Source: Roseospira visakhapatnamensis (GTDB lineage Bacteria; Pseudomonadota; Alphaproteobacteria; Rhodospirillales; Rhodospirillaceae). Taken from it: a stretch of DNA of 64,000 bases. The notes beneath the pieces are model-generated. The model saw nothing but the letters and a program-made list of their open reading frames with translations, searched no databases and was not told the DNA's origin. The stretch's first letter is position 1; each line of letters begins with the position of its first letter. Position numbers and translations under genes: made by a program. Below are positions 9,008-16,425 of the stretch, piece after piece. The DNA is taken from assembly GCF_014197915.1 (NCBI RefSeq), contig NZ_JACIGK010000002.1, positions 62,001 to 126,000 of the forward strand, in the 5' to 3' direction.

Positions 9008-9676
9008 ATGCCAGGGGGATCGATGTCCCACGCCGTTCGAACGTTCTCGCCGGGCCTGCTGGTCGGCCTGCTGCTGCGCCCCGTGCCCGTGCCGGTGATG
9101 CGCGCGCTGGCGCGGCCGGTGCTGGAGGGCTTGGTGCGAGACCTGGAGCCGCGCCTGGGCGACCGGCTGTCGGGCCTGACCGGACGGCTGGCCATCGTGC
9201 CGGCCGGGCACCCGGCGGCGGTGGTGGTGGACATGGCCGACGGCGTGCTGAGCCTGGATGTGGCCGAGGCCGAGGCCGACGAGGTGCGTCACGCCGAGGC
9301 CGTGGTGCGCGCGCCGCTGGAGACCCTGACCGCCATGCTCGACACCGAGGGCATGGACGGCGATGCCTCGTTCTTCGCCCGCGCCCTGACCATCGAGGGC
9401 GATACCAGCCTGGTGATGGCGCTCCGCTACGCCCTGGAGGACGCCAACGCCGGCATGGACGACGTCAGCCGCGCCATGCCCTGGCCGCTGGGCCGGGCGT
9501 TGCCCCACATGCTGCGGGTCGGGCGGCGGGTGCATGCCGCCGCCAGCCGCGATCTGGCCACCGTCCAGGATGCCGTGCTGGCCCCGCTACGCACCGATCT
9601 GGCGCGTCAGGAAGGCCGCTTGGCCAAGCTGGAGGCCGGTTTGCAACGGACCCCACGGCGCCGTACCGCCGTCTGA
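9008..9676 (+). CDS. ubiT: Ubiquinone biosynthesis accessory factor UbiT (SCP2 domain)
   Basis: A 222-residue protein with an SCP2-type lipid-binding domain (about residues 40-145: RLAIVPAGHPAAVVVDMADG, DASFFARALTIEGDTSLVMALR). UbiT is thought to present the hydrophobic ubiquinone precursor to the UbiU-UbiV hydroxylases during O2-independent ubiquinone synthesis. The order ubiT, ubiU, ubiV here supports the call. The start at ATG 9008 is favoured by AAAGGA six bases upstream; ATG 9023 is an alternative. The frame is open far upstream without similarity. The C-terminal 60 residues are helical and Arg-rich. Confidence 0.88.
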   Translation: MPGGSMSHAVRTFSPGLLVGLLLRPVPVPVMRALARPVLEGLVRDLEPRLGDRLSGLTGRLAIVPAGHPAAVVVDMADGVLSLDVAEAEADEVRHAEAVVRAPLETLTAMLDTEGMDGDASFFARALTIEGDTSLVMALRYALEDANAGMDDVSRAMPWPLGRALPHMLRVGRRVHAAASRDLATVQDAVLAPLRTDLARQEGRLAKLEAGLQRTPRRRTAV

Positions 9677-9789
9677 TCCGCGTCCCTTCGTCGGTCCGGG
9701 CGGCGCTTCATCGCACGCACGATGCCGTATGGACCCTTGATGTCGCGCCGGTCGGCTGGCCGACGTCCCTTGCCCAAGAGGATCTGGCG

Positions 9790-10770
9790 ATGACTGCTCC
9801 CATGGAACTGGTGTGTCCGGCCGGGACGCCGGCGGCGCTTGACGCGGCCATCGAGGCCGGCGCCGACGCCGTCTACTTCGGCTTCCGCAACCGCACCAAC
9901 GCGCGCAATTTCCCGGGCCTGAATTTCTCGGAAAAGGAACTGGCCGAGGGCGTGGCGGCCTGTGACCGGGCCAAGGTGCGGCCGATGATCGCCATCAACA
10001 CCTATCCGGACGCGGGTGACGACTCGCTGTGGCGCCGCGCCGTGGACTGCGCCGCCGAGGCCGGAGCGGGCGCGGTGATCCTCTGCGACATGGGGCTGGC
10101 CGCTTACGCCGCCCAGCGGCACCCCAGCCTGCGCCTGCATCTGTCGGTGCAGGCGTCGGCGTCCAACGTGCCGTCGGTGCGGTTCTATCGCGAGGCGTTC
10201 GGTATCCATCGCGTGGTGTTGCCGCGCGTCATGACCGTGGAGCAGATCGCCGCCCTGACCGCCGCCGTGCCCGACGTCGAGACCGAGGTGTTCGTGTTCG
10301 GCGGCCTGTGCGTGATGGCCGAGGGACGCTGCTGCCTGTCGTCCTATGCCACGGGCATCTCGCCGAACAAGGACGGCGCCTGTTCGCCCGCCAGCCATGT
10401 CCGCTACGAGCAGCAGGGCGAGACCATGATCTCCCGCCTGGGCGAGTTCGTGGTCAACCGCTTCGGGGCGGGCGAGCAGGCCGGCTATCCCACCATCTGC
10501 AAGGGCCGCTATCAGGTGCTGGGCCGCGAGATGCACCTGTTCGAGGATCCGCTGAGCCTGGACGCCACCTCCCTGGTGCCGGCCTTCGCCAAGGCCGGGG
10601 TTACCGCCCTGAAGGTGGAGGGGCGCCAGCGTGGCAAGGCCTATGTGTCGCAGGTGGTGCGCTCGCTGAAGGCGGCGATCGCCGGCGCCGCGCCGCCGGC
10701 CGGCCAGGCGGCGGCCTTCATGGAGGGCGGCGGCGGCACCACGGGCGTCTATGCCGGCACCTGGCACTGA
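9790..10770 (+). CDS. ubiU: O2-independent ubiquinone hydroxylase subunit UbiU (U32 family)
   Basis: A 326-residue U32-family protein. Four cysteines at residues 174, 181, 198 and 237 reproduce exactly the spacing (7, 17, 39) of the [4Fe-4S] ligands of Escherichia coli UbiU. The family block begins ELVCPAGTPAALDAAIEAGADAVY-like, and the iron-sulfur segment reads GGLCVMAEGRCC. With UbiV it hydroxylates the ubiquinone ring anaerobically, using prephenate rather than O2 as the oxygen source in the known system. The reading frame ends 16 bp before the ubiV start, so the two are surely co-translated. The C-terminal 20 residues (Gly-rich, ending GTWH) look clade-specific. Confidence 0.95.
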   Translation: MTAPMELVCPAGTPAALDAAIEAGADAVYFGFRNRTNARNFPGLNFSEKELAEGVAACDRAKVRPMIAINTYPDAGDDSLWRRAVDCAAEAGAGAVILCDMGLAAYAAQRHPSLRLHLSVQASASNVPSVRFYREAFGIHRVVLPRVMTVEQIAALTAAVPDVETEVFVFGGLCVMAEGRCCLSSYATGISPNKDGACSPASHVRYEQQGETMISRLGEFVVNRFGAGEQAGYPTICKGRYQVLGREMHLFEDPLSLDATSLVPAFAKAGVTALKVEGRQRGKAYVSQVVRSLKAAIAGAAPPAGQAAAFMEGGGGTTGVYAGTWH

Positions 10771-10786
10771 GGACCAGAGAGAGACC

Positions 10787-11704
10787 ATGACCCATTCCGT
10801 GAAGCTTGTTCTCGGCCCCTTGCCCTACCAGTGGCCGGCCGCGCGGCGGCGGGACTTCTACCGCGCCATCGCCGAGCAGGGCCCCTACGACCGCGTGGTT
10901 CTGGGCGAGACGGTCTGCTCCAAGCGCGAGACGCCCGTCGCCGAGGCCATGGCCGAGGCCGAGGTGGCGCTGAAGGCCGCCGGCCGCGAGGTGGTGCGCC
11001 CGACCATCACCCTGGCCGTGGACGAGGAGGACGTGCGGGTGCTGGAGGCGGTGTCCAAGACCGCCAATGCCGGCGCCCTGATCGAGGCCAACGACACCGG
11101 CGCGCTCGCCCTGCTGTCGGGCAAGCCGCATCACATCGGGCCGATGGTCAACGTCTACAACGAGGGCACCTTGCGCGCCCTGGCCGGGCGCGGTGCCACC
11201 GCCGTGACGCTGCCCTGGGAACTGCCGCGCCGCAGTGTTGAGGTGCTGGCCGCCGAGGCCGGGCGCCTGGGCGTCGAGTGCGGGCTGAACGTGTTCGGGC
11301 GGGCGCCCCTGGCCATTTCGGCGCGCTGCTACCATGCCCGCGCCCATGGCCTGACCAAGGCCACCTGCCGCCTGATCTGCGACCAGGACCCCGAGGGCCT
11401 GGAGGTGGACACCCTGGAGGGCGACGAGTTCCTGATCGTCAACGGCCTGCAGACCCAGGCGCGTACCGTCACCCTGCTGGTGCGCGAGATCCCGGACCTG
11501 ATCAAGGCCGGGGTCACCGCCATCCGCCTCGCGCCGCTGGACCTGGACATGGTGGCGGCGGGGCAAGTTTACGCGGACCTGATCGCGGGGGCGTGCTCCG
11601 TCGACGCCGCCGAGGACCGCTTGCTGGACCTGCTGGAGGATCGCGCCGTCGCCAACGGGTTCCTCCATGCCGAGCCGGGCGCCAACTGGGTCGCGGCGGA
11701 GTAG
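10787..11704 (+). CDS. ubiV: O2-independent ubiquinone hydroxylase subunit UbiV (U32 family)
   Basis: A 305-residue U32-family partner of UbiU. Cysteines at 44, 181, 194 and 198 (ETVCSKRE, then SARCYHARAHG and TCRLIC) match the cluster ligands of E. coli UbiV, including the 13- and 4-residue spacings. The UbiU-UbiV heterodimer is cytoplasmic and carries one [4Fe-4S] cluster per subunit. ATG 10787 is preceded by AGAGAG and gives the usual family N-terminus (SVKLVLGPLPYQWP). An upstream in-frame start at 10751 would overlap ubiU. Confidence 0.95.
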   Translation: MTHSVKLVLGPLPYQWPAARRRDFYRAIAEQGPYDRVVLGETVCSKRETPVAEAMAEAEVALKAAGREVVRPTITLAVDEEDVRVLEAVSKTANAGALIEANDTGALALLSGKPHHIGPMVNVYNEGTLRALAGRGATAVTLPWELPRRSVEVLAAEAGRLGVECGLNVFGRAPLAISARCYHARAHGLTKATCRLICDQDPEGLEVDTLEGDEFLIVNGLQTQARTVTLLVREIPDLIKAGVTAIRLAPLDLDMVAAGQVYADLIAGACSVDAAEDRLLDLLEDRAVANGFLHAEPGANWVAAE

Positions 11705-11876
11705 GCGTCTCCAGACACGATGAGTCGGTGGGCGCGTGACGCGCGCGGGGCGCGCGTGGGCGGCTCCGGCGCGGTCCGTGAGCGCGCCGGTGACCGTCGT
11801 CCAACCATGGGGTCTTTGCGGGCCGGCGCATGGCCGCTACAAAGGGGGACTCCCGAACGCCACACGAAGGGTCGTC

Positions 11877-12488
11877 ATGGAAAAGTTCACCGCCTTGACC
11901 GGGGTCGCCGCGCCGTTGCCGATCGTCAACATCGACACGGACATGATCATCCCCAAGCAGTTCCTGAAAACCATCAAGCGGACCGGTTTGGGAAAAAGCC
12001 TGTTTTTCGAGATGCGCTACGACGACGCCGGCGCCGAGGTGCCGGACTTCGTGCTCAACCAGCCGGCCTGGCGGGGGGCGCAAATCCTGGTGGCCGGGGA
12101 CAACTTCGGCTGCGGTTCGTCGCGCGAGCATGCGCCGTGGGCGCTGCTGGACTTCGGCATCCGCTGCGTCATCGCCACCAGCTTCGCCGACATCTTCTAC
12201 AACAACTGCTTCAAGAACGGCATTCTGCCCATCCGCCTGCCCCAGTCCGAGGTGGACAAGCTGATGGACGATGCCGGTCGCGGCGCCAACGCCACCGTCA
12301 CCGTGGACCTGGAGGCGCAGGAGATCCGCGGCCCGGACGGCGGCGTCATCCGCTTCGACATCGATCCCTTCCGCAAGCACTGCCTGCTCAACGGGCTGGA
12401 CGACATCGGCCTGACGCTCCAGCGGGAAGACGCGATCCACGCCTTCGAGGCCGAGCGCGCCCGGCAGTTCCCCTGGCTGGCCGCTTGA
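11877..12488 (+). CDS. leuD: 3-isopropylmalate dehydratase small subunit LeuD
   Basis: A 203-residue protein of the aconitase swivel-domain family, typical LeuD length. Motifs are [38 protein letters not shown] (the substrate-binding GSSREH), [17 protein letters not shown] and [15 protein letters not shown]. With LeuC it isomerises 2- to 3-isopropylmalate in leucine synthesis. The start ATG 11877 has GAAGG at good spacing; the frame is open 47 codons further up without similarity. leuC and leuB are not in the window, so the large subunit must be encoded elsewhere. A methyltransferase gene follows after 16 bp. Confidence 0.96.
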   Translation: MEKFTALTGVAAPLPIVNIDTDMIIPKQFLKTIKRTGLGKSLFFEMRYDDAGAEVPDFVLNQPAWRGAQILVAGDNFGCGSSREHAPWALLDFGIRCVIATSFADIFYNNCFKNGILPIRLPQSEVDKLMDDAGRGANATVTVDLEAQEIRGPDGGVIRFDIDPFRKHCLLNGLDDIGLTLQREDAIHAFEAERARQFPWLAA

Positions 12489-12504
12489 GCGGGGCACCCC
12501 GGTC

Positions 12505-14079
12505 ATGAGCGGCGCCCGACCCGGGGAGGACTGGTCCGCCGGCTACGTGACCGATGTCGCGTACATGCCGGGCTTCTATCACCACCAGACGCCGGGATTC
12601 ATGGCGCTGGCCTGCCTGCTCAACGGGTTCGAGCCGCCCGGGCTGGATGGCCTCACCTACTGCGATCTCGGCTGTGGTCCCGGCTTCGGGATCACCCTGA
12701 TGGGCGCCACCGATCCCGGCGGAACCTACGTGGGCGTGGACTTCAATCCCGCCCACGTGGCCCAGGGCCGCCGCCTGATCACCCGCGCCGGCCTGACCAA
12801 CGTGCGCCTGATCGAGGCCAGCTTCGCAGACCTGACCGGTCCGGAGGCGGCCCGGCACAGCCTGCCGAGCTTCGATGTCATCACCCTCCATGGCGTCTAT
12901 AGCTGGGTGGACGAGGGCCTGAAGCGGGCCATCGTCCGCTTCATCGACCGGCACCTGAATCCCGGTGGCATGGTGTACCTCAGCTACAACTGCTATCCGG
13001 GATGGACCACCGCCATGCCGGTGCAGCGGCTGTTGCGCGAGGTGGCGGCGCGTCAGCCAGGCGAGAGCACCGGCCGCTTCCGGACCGCTCATGCGGTCGC
13101 CCAGGCGCTGCACGCGGCGCATGCTCAGGGCCTGGGCGACAAGACGGTGTTCGAGGCCCTGGACCGGGAACTAGAGGGGGGCAACGACGCCTATCTGGTC
13201 CACGAGTACCTGAACGCGCACTGGCGGCCGCTGTTCTTCAGCGATGCGGTGGCGGACATGGCGGCGGCCAAGCTGGTCTATGCCGGCGCGGCCAGCCTGC
13301 TCGACAATTTCTCGCAGTTTCAGATGACGCCCGAGCAACGCGCGGTGGTGGACATGCTGCCCGATCGGGTGCTGCGCCAGCAGGCGGGCGACTTCTGCGC
13401 GGGGCGTGGCTTCCGCCGCGACGTGTACTTGCGCGGGGCCCTGCGCCTGGACGAGCCCCAACAGGTCGACCGGCTCCGCCGGGTTCGCTTCATCAACCCC
13501 CGTGTCGAGGGCGGGGAAAGCCTGAAGGTCACCACGCCCGTCGGCACCGCCGAACTGGAGTTGCGTCTGTACGGCCCGATGCTGGCCTGGCTGCGCGAGG
13601 CGCCCTTGACCGTGGGGGATTTGCTGGCCCGGGTGGCGGCCGAGGGGGTGGCCGACCGCTCGCCGGTGGAGGTCGCCGGCATGCTGGCCGGGTCCGGGCT
13701 GGCGGTGCCGGTCTACGACGATCCGTCGCCGCTGGTCCTGGACCGGGTGCGCCGGCTGAACCGGGAGATCGCCGACCTGCCCCTGGGTCAGGGCCGCCTG
13801 AAGCCCTCCACGGCGCTGGCCTCGGCCCTCGGGCGGACCGGCGTGTTCGCCACCCTGTTCGATGTGCTGGCCTACGCGGCCCTGGCGGACGGCGCCGACG
13901 AAACCCCGGAGGCGTTGGCCGATGCCGCCTGGGCGCGTCTGTCGGCGCGCGGGGAGGCCCTGCGCCATGAAGGGGAGCCCCTTGAGGGCGAGGCCGCCAA
14001 CCGCGCGGCGCTGATCGAGAACTTTGGTCCGGTGCTGGAGGGCGTGGTGCCGATGTGGCGGCGGCTCGGCGTGCTGTAG
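12505..14079 (+). CDS. SAM-dependent methyltransferase with C-terminal regulatory domain
   Basis: A 524-residue protein. Residues about 45-190 are a class I methyltransferase fold: YCDLGCGPGFG is the SAM-binding motif I, VGVDFNPAHVAQGR follows, and FDVITLHGVYSWV is motif IV. The rest resembles the methyltransferase regulatory domain found in a family of large bacterial methyltransferases (LDNFSQFQMTPEQRAVVDM). Substrate unknown; proteins are a possible target (inference). It starts 16 bp after leuD and ends 60 bp before the kinase gene of the type VI cluster. It could therefore belong either to a leuD transcript or to the secretion-associated group. Confidence 0.78.
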   Translation: MSGARPGEDWSAGYVTDVAYMPGFYHHQTPGFMALACLLNGFEPPGLDGLTYCDLGCGPGFGITLMGATDPGGTYVGVDFNPAHVAQGRRLITRAGLTNVRLIEASFADLTGPEAARHSLPSFDVITLHGVYSWVDEGLKRAIVRFIDRHLNPGGMVYLSYNCYPGWTTAMPVQRLLREVAARQPGESTGRFRTAHAVAQALHAAHAQGLGDKTVFEALDRELEGGNDAYLVHEYLNAHWRPLFFSDAVADMAAAKLVYAGAASLLDNFSQFQMTPEQRAVVDMLPDRVLRQQAGDFCAGRGFRRDVYLRGALRLDEPQQVDRLRRVRFINPRVEGGESLKVTTPVGTAELELRLYGPMLAWLREAPLTVGDLLARVAAEGVADRSPVEVAGMLAGSGLAVPVYDDPSPLVLDRVRRLNREIADLPLGQGRLKPSTALASALGRTGVFATLFDVLAYAALADGADETPEALADAAWARLSARGEALRHEGEPLEGEAANRAALIENFGPVLEGVVPMWRRLGVL

Positions 14080-14139
14080 GGGGCCGGCCGGGCGCGACCG
14101 GACCGATGAGGGCAGGGCAGGGGGGAGGCAGGGGTGGTG

Positions 14140-16215
14140 ATGTCGGCTGGTGAGGACGGGGCGGCGACGCTGGGGCCCTATCGCCTGGATGGGCTGTTGG
14201 GTCAGGGCGCCATGAGCCTGGTGCACCGCGCGGTGGACACCCGCGACGGTCGGGCCGTGGCCGTCAAGACCCTGCGCCCGGAGCTGCTGACCGCCGGCGA
14301 GCGCGCGCTGATGATGGGGCGCTTCCAGCGCGAGGCCGACCTGGGCCGGAAGCTGGTGCACCCCCATCTGGTGCGCGTGCGCGACCACGGCGAGGGACCC
14401 GACGGTCCCTTCATGGTCATGGACATCCTGACGGGACCGACCCTGAAGGACGTCATCGAGCGCGACGCGCCGCTGCCGCCGGCCCGGGTGCTGGATCTGG
14501 TGCTGCCGGTGCTTGACGGGTTGGCCCACGCCCACGCCCGAGGGGTCGTCCATCGCGACGTCAAGCCGGCCAATGTGCTGCTGCTGGATAACGAGAGCCG
14601 CCCGATCCTGATGGACTTCGGCATTGCCGCCGCGCGCGACGGCGCGACGGCGGACCTGACCCAGGTGGGCGACATGCTGGGAACACCCGCCTACATGGCG
14701 CCCGAGCAGTTGCAGGGCCTGGCGGTGTCGGATCGCGCCGACGTGTTCGCCGTGGGCGTGGTTCTGTATGCCATGCTGACCGGCGAGCGCGCCTTCTCCG
14801 GAACCCTGGCGTCCATCATGCAAGGGATCCTGTTCGAGGAGCCGCCTCCGCCCTCGCGGACGGCCGCGTGGCTGCCGGCGGACCTGGACGCCGTGATCGC
14901 CGCCGCCTTGACCAAGGATCCGGCGCGCCGGCCGGATGCCCTGGGGCTGGTGCGGGCGCTGTCCAGTCTGGCGACGATGCTGGCCTCGGTCATGCCGCCG
15001 GCCGGCGCCGGCGTCGCCGCCGATCGGGCCCATGCGGCGCGCCAGGCCCGCGATCTGGCGGCGGTGGACGACAGCGCCCGGTTGTCGCGGCTGCGCGAGG
15101 CGCTGGCGCACGCCCTCGACCAGGCCCTGGCCAAGCGCTTGGGGCAGCGTCAGTTGCGGGACATCGGCGTGCTGCTGGAGGCGGCCGGGGAGTCCCTGGG
15201 GCGGCTGGATCCGGACGTTCGCCAGGCGGTGTCCGCCGATCTGGTCGCGCTGATCGAGACCCGAGGCGTCAAGCCGGCGCTGGAGATCGCGCTGTCCGGC
15301 GCGCCGCTGCCGGGGCGTCCTGTGCGCGAGACGCGGCGCGACTGGATGGGCGCGGTGCGGTTGCTGGTGCTGCTCAGCGACGCCCTCGACCGGGTGGGCG
15401 ACAGTCCGGCGGGCGACATGGCGCTGGACCGGGTGGCCGGCGAGATCGCCGACGCCGTCATGGACCACGCCGCGCGCCTGAATGCCTCCCTGGGCGAGGA
15501 GGACGGACCCGACCTGGCCATGGTCTCGGCCGACTTCATGCGGCTGGACGTGCTGTGCCTGGCCCTGGAGGAGATCGGCGCCGACACCGAACGCGCCTCG
15601 GCCGAGGCACAGATGGCCGCCCTCGCCACCCAGGTCATGCGCAAGGTCAACGCCGTCATCCGCCACGCCACCCAGGAGGGGGATGCGCTGGCGCGGTTCG
15701 GCATGGCGACCATGCTGGGCGAGGTGGAGGACCTGATCGCGCTGGCCCAGCGGCTGCTGGAGGGCGGCGAGGGCGGCGCGCGCCAGAGCGGACGCGCCGC
15801 CCGCATGGCGCGGGCCGTGGTGGCCGACTTCATCGACAACGCCGCCGCCGTGGCCGCGCTGTACGGCAGCGACTTGCGCGCCGCCATGGCCGCGCCGGCG
15901 CTGGACACCGCCGGGTTCGGTCCGCGCCTGCGGCGGCTGGGGCATCTCTACGTGTTCGCCAGCCGGGTGCACGGCGCGGACATCGCGCCGGCGCTGTCCA
16001 CCCTGGCCGAGACCGTCCATGGGCTGGTGGCCGAGATCACCGAGGGCCTGTTGCGGCGCGCCGGGGCCGGCGAGGCGGCGGCACTGGAGATCGTCGCCGT
16101 CCTGCTGGAGATGACCGACGCCTTCGGGTGGGGCGCGATTCGTCAACGTTTGCTGGTGGTGCTGCGCGACGGGGTGATGCGGCGGCCCGGTGGTCAACCG
16201 GGCGATCGGGCCTAG
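14140..16215 (+). CDS. Serine/threonine protein kinase associated with type VI secretion genes
   Basis: A protein of about 691 residues. The N-terminal 270 residues are a complete Hanks-type kinase: Gly loop GQGAMSLVHRA, VAVK lysine, catalytic HRDVKPANVLL (about residue 137), DFGIAA, and APEQLQG. The remaining 400 residues are Ala/Leu/Asp-rich helix with no transmembrane segment and no recognised domain. The classical T6SS kinase PpkA has a membrane anchor and periplasmic part, which are absent here. Genes for ClpV, Hcp and VgrG follow on the same strand, suggesting post-translational control of secretion. GTG codons at 14134 and 14137 precede the chosen ATG 14140, all after a GGGGGAGG stretch. 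Confidence 0.82.
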   Translation: MSAGEDGAATLGPYRLDGLLGQGAMSLVHRAVDTRDGRAVAVKTLRPELLTAGERALMMGRFQREADLGRKLVHPHLVRVRDHGEGPDGPFMVMDILTGPTLKDVIERDAPLPPARVLDLVLPVLDGLAHAHARGVVHRDVKPANVLLLDNESRPILMDFGIAAARDGATADLTQVGDMLGTPAYMAPEQLQGLAVSDRADVFAVGVVLYAMLTGERAFSGTLASIMQGILFEEPPPPSRTAAWLPADLDAVIAAALTKDPARRPDALGLVRALSSLATMLASVMPPAGAGVAADRAHAARQARDLAAVDDSARLSRLREALAHALDQALAKRLGQRQLRDIGVLLEAAGESLGRLDPDVRQAVSADLVALIETRGVKPALEIALSGAPLPGRPVRETRRDWMGAVRLLVLLSDALDRVGDSPAGDMALDRVAGEIADAVMDHAARLNASLGEEDGPDLAMVSADFMRLDVLCLALEEIGADTERASAEAQMAALATQVMRKVNAVIRHATQEGDALARFGMATMLGEVEDLIALAQRLLEGGEGGARQSGRAARMARAVVADFIDNAAAVAALYGSDLRAAMAAPALDTAGFGPRLRRLGHLYVFASRVHGADIAPALSTLAETVHGLVAEITEGLLRRAGAGEAAALEIVAVLLEMTDAFGWGAIRQRLLVVLRDGVMRRPGGQPGDRA

Positions 16216-16425
16216 GACCGGGGCGGGTATCACCGCAGGCGGACGAGGTGGGTTGGTCTTCCTGCCCAGGTTGCCCAGCCCCGCGCCGCATGCGGACTCC
16301 TCGCCGTCCGCCCCCCGAAAACCACGCCGGCGGGGCGGCCGGCGGCGCGATGGTACTGGTATGGCCGTGCGCCAGTCGCTAGGATCGTTCCGGGTTGGAC
16401 CTGATCGAGGAGGACGCACAGCACC

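Noticed and set aside
9677-9789. Possible small gene between ubiT and ubiU
   Set aside because: No start with a ribosome site and no coding bias; simply a short spacer.
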